The notes under the pieces are model-generated. The model worked only from the letters and a program-made list of their open reading frames with translations. It was not told where the DNA came from and made no database searches. The translations under genes and the position numbers were made by a program. Shown here piece by piece: positions 14,226 through 21,769 of a stretch of 64,000 nt of DNA; position 1 is the first letter of the stretch, and each line of letters starts with the position of its first letter. The stretch is from contig NZ_CP025746.1 in NCBI RefSeq assembly GCF_004015185.1, positions 744,001 to 808,000 on the forward strand, given 5' to 3'. The DNA comes from Clostridium manihotivorum. Lineage in GTDB: Bacteria; Bacillota; Clostridia; Clostridiales; Clostridiaceae.

Positions 14226-14304
14226 GGAGAGTGCATTGGATTTTATAGGACATAGTGAAATCATAAAGCGTTTTGACAATAGTATAGAAAAGCATGCACT
14301 CTCC
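14226..14304 (+). promoter_or_regulatory. 11-bp inverted repeat spanning the holB ribosome binding site
   Basis: GGAGAGTGCAT at 14226-14236, which covers part of the ribosome site and the first base of the TTG start, is perfectly complementary to ATGCACTCTCC at 14294-14304 inside codons 20-23. Pairing would mask the start of holB in the mRNA. The repeat is seen directly; translational control is inference. Confidence 0.45.
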
Positions 14305-15165
14305 CATGCTCATTTAATAATAGGTGAGGACGGAATAGGAAAGAGCATACTAGCTAAAAAATTTGCTTCAAAGATAATGGGAAAGATTGATTTTAAAGAA
14401 TATATTGATATAGTTAATTATAGAACTAATAAGAGTTCTTTTGGTGTAGATGAAGTTAGAGGCATTATCACAGAGGTGAACAAAAAGCCTTATGAAGGTG
14501 ATAAGAAGGTAATAATAATATACGAAGGTAATAAATTGACTGTGCAGGCACAGAATGCATTACTTAAGACTATAGAAGAACCACCAAAAGGAGTATATAT
14601 AATAATATTATGTGAGAGTGCAGAACTTATACTAGATACAATAAAGTCTAGGTGCCAAGTACATAAGCTATTTCCACTAAAAGAAGCAGAAATTGAAATG
14701 TTTATTGAAAATAAATATCCGAGTATAGATAAGGAACTTAAAAAAACTTTAATTTCTTTTAGTGAGGGAATACCAGGTAAAGCTGAAAAGTTCATTGGTG
14801 ACAGTGGTTTTGAAGAAATAAGAAATATGGTCTTACAATTAATGAGAGACATAAATAGTCATAATGAAGATATAATACTAAAGTATGAACCAATTATATC
14901 TAAATATGATGGGAAAGAAGAAGATATTTTTACGATTATAATATCCTTTGTAAGGGATATAATTATATATAAGGAACTACAAGATGTTACATATATAATA
15001 AATAGAGATAAACTAGAAGACATTAAGGACTTATCAAACATGATGGCTTACAAAAAGTTAAGGGGAATAATTGGAGTTATAGATGAAACTAGAATTAACC
15101 TAAGAAGTAATACTAATCCTCAGATGACCTTTAATGTTATGATGATAAGCCTACTGGAGGTTTAA
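14236..15165 (+). CDS. holB: DNA polymerase III delta' subunit
   Basis: 309 residues. Clamp-loader subunit, AAA+ fold. Starts at TTG, seven bases after AAGGAGGAG, giving MDFIGHSEIIKRF. A P-loop-like GEDGIGKS is at 30-37, and NALLKTIEEPP (near 103-113) is the conserved sensor-1/SRC-region sequence of delta' proteins. There is no obvious zinc-binding cysteine cluster, as in many short clostridial delta' subunits. It is 16 bases after darA and two bases before ricT, in one operon. The initiation region can fold onto the coding sequence (see separate entry). Confidence 0.92.
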   Translation: MDFIGHSEIIKRFDNSIEKHALSHAHLIIGEDGIGKSILAKKFASKIMGKIDFKEYIDIVNYRTNKSSFGVDEVRGIITEVNKKPYEGDKKVIIIYEGNKLTVQAQNALLKTIEEPPKGVYIIILCESAELILDTIKSRCQVHKLFPLKEAEIEMFIENKYPSIDKELKKTLISFSEGIPGKAEKFIGDSGFEEIRNMVLQLMRDINSHNEDIILKYEPIISKYDGKEEDIFTIIISFVRDIIIYKELQDVTYIINRDKLEDIKDLSNMMAYKKLRGIIGVIDETRINLRSNTNPQMTFNVMMISLLEV

Positions 15166-15166
15166 T

Positions 15167-16072
15167 ATGATTAAAGTCGTTGGAGTACGTTTTAAAAAAG
15201 CAGGTAAGATATATTATTTTAATCCAAATGATATTGAAGTTAAGAAAGAAGATAATGTTATAGTAGAAACTGCAAGAGGTATAGAGTTTGGAGAATGTGT
15301 TATAGGTCCAAAGGAAATAGATGAGAGTGAAATAGTAGCACCTTTAAAAAGTGTCTTGAGAGTAGCAGATGCAGAAGACATAGCAAGGCATGAGGACAAT
15401 AAAAGCAGAGAAAAGCATGCCTTTGAAGTATGTTTTGATAAAATTACAGAACATAAACTAAATATGAAGCTTATAGATGTAGAGTATACCTTTGATAACA
15501 ATAAGGTAATATTCTACTTTACTGCAGATGGTAGAGTAGACTTTAGAGAACTGGTAAAGGATCTTGCAACTATATTTAAGACAAGAATTGAATTAAGACA
15601 GATAGGGGTAAGAGACGAAGCTAAGATGATAGGTGGACTTGGACCATGTGGAAGACCTCTATGTTGCTCAACATTTTTAGGAGACTTCGCATCTGTTTCA
15701 ATAAAGATGGCTAAGGAGCAAAATCTTTCTCTTAACCCTACTAAGATATCAGGAATATGTGGAAGGCTTATGTGCTGTCTTAATTACGAACAAAACACTT
15801 ATGAAGATATAAGAAAGAGACTTCCTAAGATTGGTTCAGTAGTTGAGACTGATTTAGGAAGAGGTGAAGTTGTTTCTAATTCTGTTGTTAAAGAGAAGGT
15901 TAAGGTTAAGCTCTTTAGAGGAGAAGAAGATTTTATAGAAGAATTTAAAATTAGTGATATAAAACTTATATCCGGAGGATATGAAGGAACTATTGATGAA
16001 AGTGATATTAAGTTAGAAATTGACGATGATGTAGATAAGAAAATGATAAAGGACTTGTTTAGTGGTAATTAA
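15167..16072 (+). CDS. ricT: PSP1-domain protein RicT (YaaT)
   Basis: 301 residues with a PSP1 domain. Two cysteine motifs, CGRPLCC near 161-167 and CGRLMCC near 198-204, are the conserved set that in B. subtilis RicT helps hold [4Fe-4S] clusters in the RicA-RicF-RicT complex, which promotes RNase Y-dependent mRNA processing, competence and sporulation. The ATG at 15167 begins two bases after the holB stop with GGAGG inside holB, so translation is probably coupled. RicA and RicF are not in the window. Confidence 0.92.
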   Translation: MIKVVGVRFKKAGKIYYFNPNDIEVKKEDNVIVETARGIEFGECVIGPKEIDESEIVAPLKSVLRVADAEDIARHEDNKSREKHAFEVCFDKITEHKLNMKLIDVEYTFDNNKVIFYFTADGRVDFRELVKDLATIFKTRIELRQIGVRDEAKMIGGLGPCGRPLCCSTFLGDFASVSIKMAKEQNLSLNPTKISGICGRLMCCLNYEQNTYEDIRKRLPKIGSVVETDLGRGEVVSNSVVKEKVKVKLFRGEEDFIEEFKISDIKLISGGYEGTIDESDIKLEIDDDVDKKMIKDLFSGN

Positions 16073-16083
16073 GGAGGTAAAAT

Positions 16084-16287
16084 ATGAAATCTTCAATAAA
16101 AATTCCTAGCATGAAGTCATCTGAGGATATAATCAAAATAAAAAAAGCTATTGCAAGTAATGAAGGTGTCATTGCTTGTGAGATAAGTAAGGAAAAAGGA
16201 GAAGTTAGTATAGTCTACGATAATTACTTCGTAGAACTTGATGATATAATAACTTCTATTGAAGATTTAGGATATATTGTATTGTAA
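16084..16287 (+). CDS. Small HMA-like domain protein
   Basis: 67 residues with the beta-alpha-beta-beta-alpha-beta pattern of heavy-metal-associated domains: MKSSIKIPSMKSS start, a KAIASNEGVIACEIS strand and a C-terminal IEDLGYIVL. The metal-binding CxxC is absent (SSEDI stands in its place), so copper transfer is unlikely. A good AAGGAGG lies seven bases before the ATG. It is 11 bases after ricT and ends before a terminator, so it closes that operon. Function unknown. Confidence 0.75.
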   Translation: MKSSIKIPSMKSSEDIIKIKKAIASNEGVIACEISKEKGEVSIVYDNYFVELDDIITSIEDLGYIVL

Positions 16288-16340
16288 AGTTATATAACTA
16301 ACAACAAAAGTCTTTTAAAATTAATTAAAACATGTTAAAA

Positions 16341-16372
16341 TGAATGTGGTGTTTATACACCACATTTTTTTA
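16341..16372 (+). terminator. Rho-independent terminator
   Basis: AATGTGGTGT pairs with ACACCACATT around TTAT and is followed by seven T; it ends the gin-ricT operon and sits immediately before the ribosome site of the ferredoxin gene, so it may also attenuate that gene. Confidence 0.9.
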
Positions 16373-16385
16373 GGAGGTGTTTGTT

Positions 16386-16556
16386 ATGGCATATAAAATT
16401 ACAGATGCTTGCGTAAGCTGTGGAGCATGCGCTGCAGAATGCCCAGTTAATGCTATTAGTCAAGGAGATACACAATTCGATATAGATGCAAATTTTTGTA
16501 TCGACTGTGGAAACTGTGCTAATGTTTGCCCAGTAGGAGCACCAGTTCAAGACTAG
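16386..16556 (+). CDS. 2[4Fe-4S] ferredoxin
   Basis: 56 residues, the classic small clostridial ferredoxin. Two cysteine motifs, CVSCGACAAECP and CIDCGNCANVCP, each with CxxCxxCxxxCP spacing, bind two [4Fe-4S] clusters and carry low-potential electrons for pyruvate:ferredoxin oxidoreductase, hydrogenase and similar enzymes. AGGAGG is eight bases before the ATG. Terminators lie on both sides; because the upstream one is in the leader, the gene probably has a promoter within 16288-16340. Confidence 0.97.
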   Translation: MAYKITDACVSCGACAAECPVNAISQGDTQFDIDANFCIDCGNCANVCPVGAPVQD

Positions 16557-16569
16557 TTTTAAGTTGGAC

Positions 16570-16596
16570 AGGCCACCTTTAGGTGGCCTTTTTTTT
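16570..16596 (+). terminator. Rho-independent terminator
   Basis: GGCCACCT pairs with AGGTGGCC around two T and is followed by eight T; it ends the ferredoxin transcript. Confidence 0.95.
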
Positions 16597-16664
16597 GTTG
16601 CCAAAAGATACCGATTAATAAACATGTGAGGTTATAGCGTTATATTATTAATACAAAAGTCATT

Positions 16665-16711
16665 ATATATAGGGACCAAACTTCAACTATTAACTTATAA
16701 AAGGTCCATAT
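16665..16711 (+). ncRNA. Short relative of the chemoreceptor-flanking RNA-like element
   Basis: GGACC (16673-16677) pairs with GGTCC (16703-16707), extended by TATA/TATA, around AAACTTCAACTATTAACTTA. That loop resembles the 5' part of the two longer elements at 16712 and 18655, so this looks like an internally deleted copy that kept its own closing stem. Confidence 0.4.
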
Positions 16712-16832
16712 AGGTGTACGACTTTAACTATTAATTTATGCATTGCCTGATGATTTACGTAAATGTGGATCATATAATCCTCAGAAGTCGTGATTATCGA
16801 ACATATATATTAGTTTTTTGCAAAGGATACCT
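16712..16832 (+). ncRNA. Candidate structured leader element upstream of a chemoreceptor gene
   Basis: About 121 nt. Outer stem AGGTGTAC (16712-16719) with GGATACCT (16825-16832); inner stem CGACTT (16719-16724) with AAGTCG (16785-16790); conserved AACTATTAATTTA at 16726-16738; hairpin GGATCATATAATCC at 16767-16780 and the palindrome ATTTACGTAAAT. The copy at 18655 has the same order, spacing and length with compensating changes in the outer stem. It does not match the conserved cores of c-di-GMP-I or -II riboswitches that I know. Located 161 bases before the receptor gene. The stretch 16833-16993 carries only AT-rich sequence and the receptor's ribosome site. Confidence 0.5.
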
Positions 16833-16993
16833 CTATATATAAGCAATTAGTATCAAATTATCAAAAAATAGCCTTTTTAATGTGAAATTATACTAAATTA
16901 AATAGAAAATAGGAAAAAATACAAGCAACCATTGAAGTATTTGCAGATATTGTTTAAAATTGTTAATAAACAAGGAAATAAGGGGGCAAATAC

Positions 16994-18628
16994 ATGAAAT
17001 CACTTAGACGGAAGATAAGCTTAAGTTTTGGGGGAGTGTGTTTATTATTTTCTATAATTTATACACTTGTATATGGTTATAGAACTTCCACAGTAATACA
17101 AAATCAAGCTATGGAAGATACAGCTTTGATGTCTGAACAATTTTTGATTAATTTAAATGGACATACCACTGAAGATGCAAGCTATCTTCAAGAGTTAACA
17201 AGGAAATATAAAAATTCTAGTATAAGTTATATAGGTATAAGAAATAAGGATTATAAGTATGTTGCTAGTACTATTGATACAGAGACTGGATCACAAAGAA
17301 AGGATCAGTATGCTGAAACTGTATTTTCTACAGGGAACAAAACTTCTTATAAAATAAACGATAAAGATAAGGGACTTATGCTTCAGTCAGTAATGCCTAT
17401 CAAAAGTGATGATAAGGTAATTGGAGTAATAGAACTTGGTATTCCAATGAGTGGTTCTCAAAAGGATATAAGTAATCTCATTATTAGCATGCTGGTTATT
17501 GCTATAGTAATTCAAATAGTGGCCTTTGTCATAGGCGGATTTGTTGCTAGAAGCATAGTTAACCCAATAAAGCATATGCTTGGGTCTTTAGATCTTGTGG
17601 CAAAGGGAGATTTCACAGCAAGTGTAAGGGTTTCTTCTAAAGATGAAATAGGTAAATTGTCTAATATAATGGCAGACACTTTGGAGCATATAAAAGAGAT
17701 GATTTTAGAGATCAAACAGTCAGCCAATAATCTTGCTGAGGCTTCACAAGGAGTAGCTGCATCAAGTGAGCAAATGGCAAGTTCAAATGGTAGCATAGCA
17801 GAAGCTATGACAGATTCAGCTCATAGAGTTAATACTCAATCTAATAATTTAGAAGAGTCTTATGTGGTATTAATAAATTTAGAAGATAGATTAAAAACAA
17901 TGGAAGCAAATCTAAGTTCAGCACTAAGTGGAAATATGGAAATAAAACATAAAGCAGATAACGGTAGAGATAAGATTGTAGAATTGGCTAAATCTATAGA
18001 AGAAATACGATATAAATTTGAGGAAGTTGAAAATACTTTATCTAAGCTAAATGGGAGTGTGGATAATATTTCATCCATAACTTTGGTTATTAACGATGTA
18101 GCAGAACAAACTAACCTGCTAGCTTTAAATGCTGCTATAGAGGCTGCGAGAGTTGGAGAGCAAGGAAGAGGCTTTGCGGTGGTTGCAGATGAGATAAGAA
18201 CTTTAGCTGAGCAAGTTCTAGACTCTTCTAAGAATATTAATAATATAGTTACAGGCATAACAGGAGATACTAAAGAAGTTTCAAATAGTGCAAGAGAAGT
18301 GTCATCTAAGATAAGTGATCAAGGAAAGATATTAGATGAGACTATAGAATCCTTTAAAAATATAGTTTCAGGGATACTAGATAATTCTACCACTATAGAA
18401 AATAGCAACATGGAACTTAAAGAAACCCTTAATGCTAAGAATCAAGTGAAGAATAGAATAGAAATAGTTACAGAGGAAGCGAAAAATATTTCTGAAAGTA
18501 CTATATCAGTAGCTTCAAACATAGAGGAACAAACAGCAACTGTTCAGGAATTTACAGCTACTGCACAGACATTGGATAGCATGGCTACATCGCTGACTAC
18601 CCTTGTAAACAGGTTTAAGGTTGAATAA
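16994..18628 (+). CDS. Methyl-accepting chemotaxis protein
   Basis: 544 residues. An N-terminal membrane helix (about 10-30), an extracytoplasmic single-Cache-like sensor domain (about 35-160), a second helix (about 163-187), a HAMP domain (about 188-240) and a long coiled-coil signalling domain. The signalling hairpin tip, [20 protein letters not shown] with following [12 protein letters not shown], is intact and would contact CheW and CheA. The ligand cannot be predicted. The ATG follows AAGGGGGC. It is transcribed alone, flanked by two homologous RNA-like elements. No chemotaxis kinase genes are in the window. Confidence 0.95.
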   Translation: MKSLRRKISLSFGGVCLLFSIIYTLVYGYRTSTVIQNQAMEDTALMSEQFLINLNGHTTEDASYLQELTRKYKNSSISYIGIRNKDYKYVASTIDTETGSQRKDQYAETVFSTGNKTSYKINDKDKGLMLQSVMPIKSDDKVIGVIELGIPMSGSQKDISNLIISMLVIAIVIQIVAFVIGGFVARSIVNPIKHMLGSLDLVAKGDFTASVRVSSKDEIGKLSNIMADTLEHIKEMILEIKQSANNLAEASQGVAASSEQMASSNGSIAEAMTDSAHRVNTQSNNLEESYVVLINLEDRLKTMEANLSSALSGNMEIKHKADNGRDKIVELAKSIEEIRYKFEEVENTLSKLNGSVDNISSITLVINDVAEQTNLLALNAAIEAARVGEQGRGFAVVADEIRTLAEQVLDSSKNINNIVTGITGDTKEVSNSAREVSSKISDQGKILDETIESFKNIVSGILDNSTTIENSNMELKETLNAKNQVKNRIEIVTEEAKNISESTISVASNIEEQTATVQEFTATAQTLDSMATSLTTLVNRFKVE

Positions 18629-18654
18629 TAAGATAAGTTTATATATTTACATAT

Positions 18655-18776
18655 AGGTATCCAACTTAAACTATTAATTTAAGCATTTCTGATGGTTCCC
18701 AAAACACGGGATCAGCTAATCCGCATAAGCATGTATTACCAAAAATGTATAAATTAGGTTCTTATAAAGGGTATCT
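18655..18776 (+). ncRNA. Second copy of the chemoreceptor-flanking RNA-like element
   Basis: About 122 nt, starting 26 bases after the receptor stop codon. Outer stem AGGTATCC (18655-18662) with GGGTATCT (18769-18776); conserved AACTATTAATTTA at 18669-18681; hairpin GGATCAGCTAATCC at 18709-18722. Order, spacing and length match the copy at 16712. No plus-strand gene follows; the next gene is on the opposite strand, so this copy is not in an obvious leader position. Confidence 0.45.
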
Positions 18777-18808
18777 ATAAGAATAAAATTGAGATTTACA
18801 TAGAATAT

Positions 18809-18857
18809 AAAAGTTCTTAGAAATATAATAATATATATCTAAGAACTTTTATATTTT
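18809..18857. terminator. Bidirectional terminator
   Basis: AAAAGTTCTTAGA pairs with TCTAAGAACTTTT; T tracts exist on both strands. It separates the plus-strand receptor region from the minus-strand hydrolase gene. Confidence 0.85.
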
Positions 18858-18891
18858 TACATACAATCACTAGTTGCAATAGGTTTCATTA

Positions 18892-19521
18892 TTAGGTCAG
18901 AAAAATCACATTATTAGTTGAAGATATATCTTTTTCAGGAATAAAGCTATTAGATAAAATTTTCTTTACATTTTTCATAGCTGTTAAAAATTTTTCTGGA
19001 CCATCTAACTCAAATGTAAGTTTGGGTGTCTTATAATGCATAGGAATAACATATGTTGGATTTATAGCCTTTGTAATTTCTGCAGCCTCTAATCCATCAA
19101 TTGTGAAGTTACCGCCTACTGGAATCATAAGAACATCAATATTACCTATCCTATCAAGCATATCTTCATCTAAAGTATGTCCTAAATCTCCTAAGTGACA
19201 TATTCTAAAGTTATCCATTTCAATAATATAAATAATATTAGGACCTCGCTTTAGCCCATTTTCTTTATCGTGGTAACTAGCTAGCCCATGTATCGTACAA
19301 AATTCTTCAGCATGTATGCCTAAAGTATCTATAACTTTTGTGTCAATATTAGCTTTGGAAATATAGCAATGATCGAAATGTTTATGACTTATTGTTATTA
19401 AATCCACTTTATCTTCATAAGTAGAATAGGCAATATCATTTGGAAAAGGGTCTAATAACAACCTTTTTCCCATAGAATTCTTAATTAAAAAGGAAGCGTG
19501 TCCTAGATTAATTATTTCCAT
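18892..19521 (-). CDS. Metallo-beta-lactamase-fold metal-dependent hydrolase
   Basis: 209 residues. The metal motif ISHKHFDHC (HxHxDH type with His-Lys-His) lies near residues 45-53, followed by CHLGDLGHTL near 110-119 and a late VIPMHYKTPK histidine near 157, the layout of the UlaG/YtkL-like branch (UPF0173 relatives). It is cytoplasmic with no signal peptide. Members hydrolyse phosphoester or ester bonds, but the substrate here is unknown. AAGGATGTG lies before the ATG. It is a single gene divergent from ctsR. Confidence 0.88.
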   Translation of the reverse strand: MEIINLGHASFLIKNSMGKRLLLDPFPNDIAYSTYEDKVDLITISHKHFDHCYISKANIDTKVIDTLGIHAEEFCTIHGLASYHDKENGLKRGPNIIYIIEMDNFRICHLGDLGHTLDEDMLDRIGNIDVLMIPVGGNFTIDGLEAAEITKAINPTYVIPMHYKTPKLTFELDGPEKFLTAMKNVKKILSNSFIPEKDISSTNNVIFLT

Positions 19522-19647
19522 AAAATCACATCCTTAAATTTGACTATTATAGTCTTATTATAACCATAAAAAATGGTTATACTCAAATAAAATTGAATTG
19601 CTTTAATTTTCTGTTAATAGCTTTGTTAATTAATAATACTTATCACT

Positions 19648-19675
19648 TGAACTAAAAAGAAAAAAATAATAATAT
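19648..19675 (+). promoter_or_regulatory. ctsR operon promoter
   Basis: TTGAAC (19648-19653) and TAATAT (19670-19675) with a 16-base spacer, directly upstream of the CtsR box. Confidence 0.6.
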
Positions 19676-19683
19676 ATATTCAA

Positions 19684-19700
19684 GGTCAAAGAAAGTCAAA
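19684..19700 (+). promoter_or_regulatory. CtsR operator
   Basis: GGTCAAA-GAA-AGTCAAA is an almost perfect match to the direct heptad repeat recognised by CtsR (RGTCAAANANRGTCAAA). It lies between the -10 element and the GTG start of ctsR, so CtsR would block its own operon until heat or stress releases it. Confidence 0.93.
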
Positions 19701-19716
19701 GTAAGGTGGTGGTTTA

Positions 19717-20172
19717 GTGGCTAGACTGTCTGACATAATTGAGGCATTCATAAAGAACTTACTTGAACAAAGCTGCGATCAAGAACTTCAAATTCAAAGA
19801 AATGAATTAGCAGATAAATTTTCTTGTGCTCCATCTCAAATAAATTACGTATTAACTACTAGATTTACCTGCGATAAAGGTTATTTGATAGAAAGTAAAA
19901 GAGGTGGCGGAGGCTGCATAGTTATCAAAAAAATTACTTATGATACAAAAGATAAGATTTATGAAATAATAAGCTCAAGTATAGGAGATAGTATTACTTA
20001 TCACAATGGAGTAGCTATTTTAGAAAGTCTTTATGACTTAAATATTATAAATGAGCGTGAGATGGCATTAATAAAAATAACCATTAATGATAGAACTCTT
20101 CAGAATGTAGAAGATAGAAATAAAGTTAGAGCCGATATATTAAGATCACTGGTTGTGGTTTTATTATCTTAA
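19717..20172 (+). CDS. ctsR: Transcriptional repressor CtsR
   Basis: 151 residues. Repressor of class III heat-shock genes. An N-terminal winged helix-turn-helix (about 1-70) includes the glycine-rich wing tip RGGGGCIVI that contacts the heptad repeat and senses temperature; a C-terminal four-helix dimerisation domain follows. The start is GTG after AAGGTGG, giving the standard MARLSDIIEAFI. First gene of ctsR-mcsA-mcsB-clpC, with its own operator directly upstream. Confidence 0.97.
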   Translation: MARLSDIIEAFIKNLLEQSCDQELQIQRNELADKFSCAPSQINYVLTTRFTCDKGYLIESKRGGGGCIVIKKITYDTKDKIYEIISSSIGDSITYHNGVAILESLYDLNIINEREMALIKITINDRTLQNVEDRNKVRADILRSLVVVLLS

Positions 20173-20190
20173 AGTAAGGAGGGAATTTTT

Positions 20191-20709
20191 ATGTTATGCG
20201 ATAAATGTGGAGAAAGAGAAGCTAGTGTTCATATTGTAAAGGTAGTTAACGGTGACAAGAAGGAATTAAATCTTTGTGATAAGTGTGCAAATGAATCTAT
20301 GGAAGTTCCTTTAAACCCATTTGAGGATTTAGGTGAGTTTTCATTCCAAAACTTATTGAGCGGTTTAGTGGATTATGTAAATAAGGCTTCCCAAGGAGCT
20401 CAGAATAATGAAGTTGTTTGTGAAAACTGTGGAATGGCATACAACGAATTTAAGAAAACAGGTCTTCTGGGTTGTAGTGAATGCTATAAGAATTTTCAGA
20501 ACTCTATCAATCCTGTAATAAAAAGAGTACAAGGTGATATGGAGCATATGGGGAAAGTTCCTACAAAGGCAGGAAAGTACTTTATAGAAAAGAGAAAGCT
20601 GGTAAAACTAAAGGAAGAATTACAACAAGCTATATTTGGAGAAGAGTATGAAAAGGCAGCTGTTCTTCGAGATGAAATAAAGTCTGTTCAAGAAAGTATG
20701 GGAGAATAG
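20191..20709 (+). CDS. mcsA: McsA, activator of protein arginine kinase McsB
   Basis: 172 residues with CxxC zinc-binding pairs (CDKC at 3-6, CDKC near 30, CENC near 77, CSEC near 95) and a C-terminal UVR motif (LKEELQQAIFGEEYEKAA) that binds partners. McsA activates McsB and tunes CtsR inactivation and ClpC delivery. AAGGAGGG precedes the ATG; 18 bases after ctsR. Confidence 0.95.
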   Translation: MLCDKCGEREASVHIVKVVNGDKKELNLCDKCANESMEVPLNPFEDLGEFSFQNLLSGLVDYVNKASQGAQNNEVVCENCGMAYNEFKKTGLLGCSECYKNFQNSINPVIKRVQGDMEHMGKVPTKAGKYFIEKRKLVKLKEELQQAIFGEEYEKAAVLRDEIKSVQESMGE

Positions 20710-20720
20710 GAGGATGCTTT

Positions 20721-21758
20721 ATGGATAACTGGATTAATGGTGCTGAAGCTGGAAATGATGAAATAGTTATAAGCTCTAGAGTTAGATTAGCAAGAAATCT
20801 AAAAAAAATACCTTTTACTAATAGAATGGATGAAAGCGCTGGAAGAGAGAATGTAGACAGGATTGAAGGAGCTTTTTATTTAAATCAAGAAAATAGAGAA
20901 AAGTTTACTACTATAAGGTTATGGGAAAGTAATGGTAATGTATCAACTAGTTATTTTGAAAAACACCTTATAAGTCCTAACTTGCTTAAGTCCTACAAAA
21001 AGACAGCCTTTTTAGTGGATAAAGATGAAACCATGAGCATAATGATAAATGAAGAGGATCATATAAGGCTTCAATGTATAACCAAAGGCTTTAATGTTAG
21101 AGAGGCTTATAATGAGGCTAATAAACTTGATGATATGCTAGAACAGTATTTAGATTATGCCTTTGATGAAAAGTTTGGATATCTAACAGCTTGCCCTACC
21201 AACCTTGGGACAGGTATGAGAGCGTCTGTTATGATTCATTTACCTGCGCTTACAATGAATAAGGAAATTGACGGCTTGATAAAAGGATTGGCTCAAGTCG
21301 GTATGACTATAAGAGGTCTGTATGGTGAGGGATCAAATGCAGATAGTAATATATATCAAATATCAAATCAGGTTACTCTTGGAGTTACGGAAGAAGAAAT
21401 CATTACAAATCTTCAAGCGGTGGTCTCTCAAGTGGTTGCTCAAGAAATAAAATCTAGAGAATCATTAAGAGCTAATTATGAATACGAAATTTTGGATAAA
21501 ATATATAGGTCAATTGGAATACTAAAGAATGCAATTATTTTAAGTTCAAAAGAATGTTTAGAACTTCTTTCATACGTAAGATTAGGTGTGGAAATGTCAA
21601 TAATAAATGATGTAGATAAAAAACTTTTGAACAGCTTGCTTGTATCCATTCAACCTGCTTCACTTCAACTTAAGGTAGGAAGAAAGTTGTCGGAAAGAGA
21701 GCGGGATGTAGAAAGAGGTAAATTAGTTAGAGAGGCATTTAGAAAAATTAATAATTAG
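20721..21758 (+). CDS. mcsB: Protein arginine kinase McsB
   Basis: 345 residues of the phosphagen kinase fold. Phosphorylates arginines on misfolded proteins and on CtsR, marking them for ClpCP. The nucleotide and guanidino-site motifs ISSRVRLARNLK near the N-terminus and ACPTNLGTGMRASV near 158-171 are intact. AGGAGG precedes the ATG and the gap to mcsA is 11 bases. Confidence 0.96.
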   Translation: MDNWINGAEAGNDEIVISSRVRLARNLKKIPFTNRMDESAGRENVDRIEGAFYLNQENREKFTTIRLWESNGNVSTSYFEKHLISPNLLKSYKKTAFLVDKDETMSIMINEEDHIRLQCITKGFNVREAYNEANKLDDMLEQYLDYAFDEKFGYLTACPTNLGTGMRASVMIHLPALTMNKEIDGLIKGLAQVGMTIRGLYGEGSNADSNIYQISNQVTLGVTEEEIITNLQAVVSQVVAQEIKSRESLRANYEYEILDKIYRSIGILKNAIILSSKECLELLSYVRLGVEMSIINDVDKKLLNSLLVSIQPASLQLKVGRKLSERERDVERGKLVREAFRKINN

Positions 21759-21769
21759 GAGGTGACACC

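Noticed and set aside
16712..18776. c-di-GMP riboswitches beside the chemoreceptor gene
   Set aside because: Position would suit, but neither the class I GGCAAACC/GACGCAAAGCC core nor the class II pattern is present.
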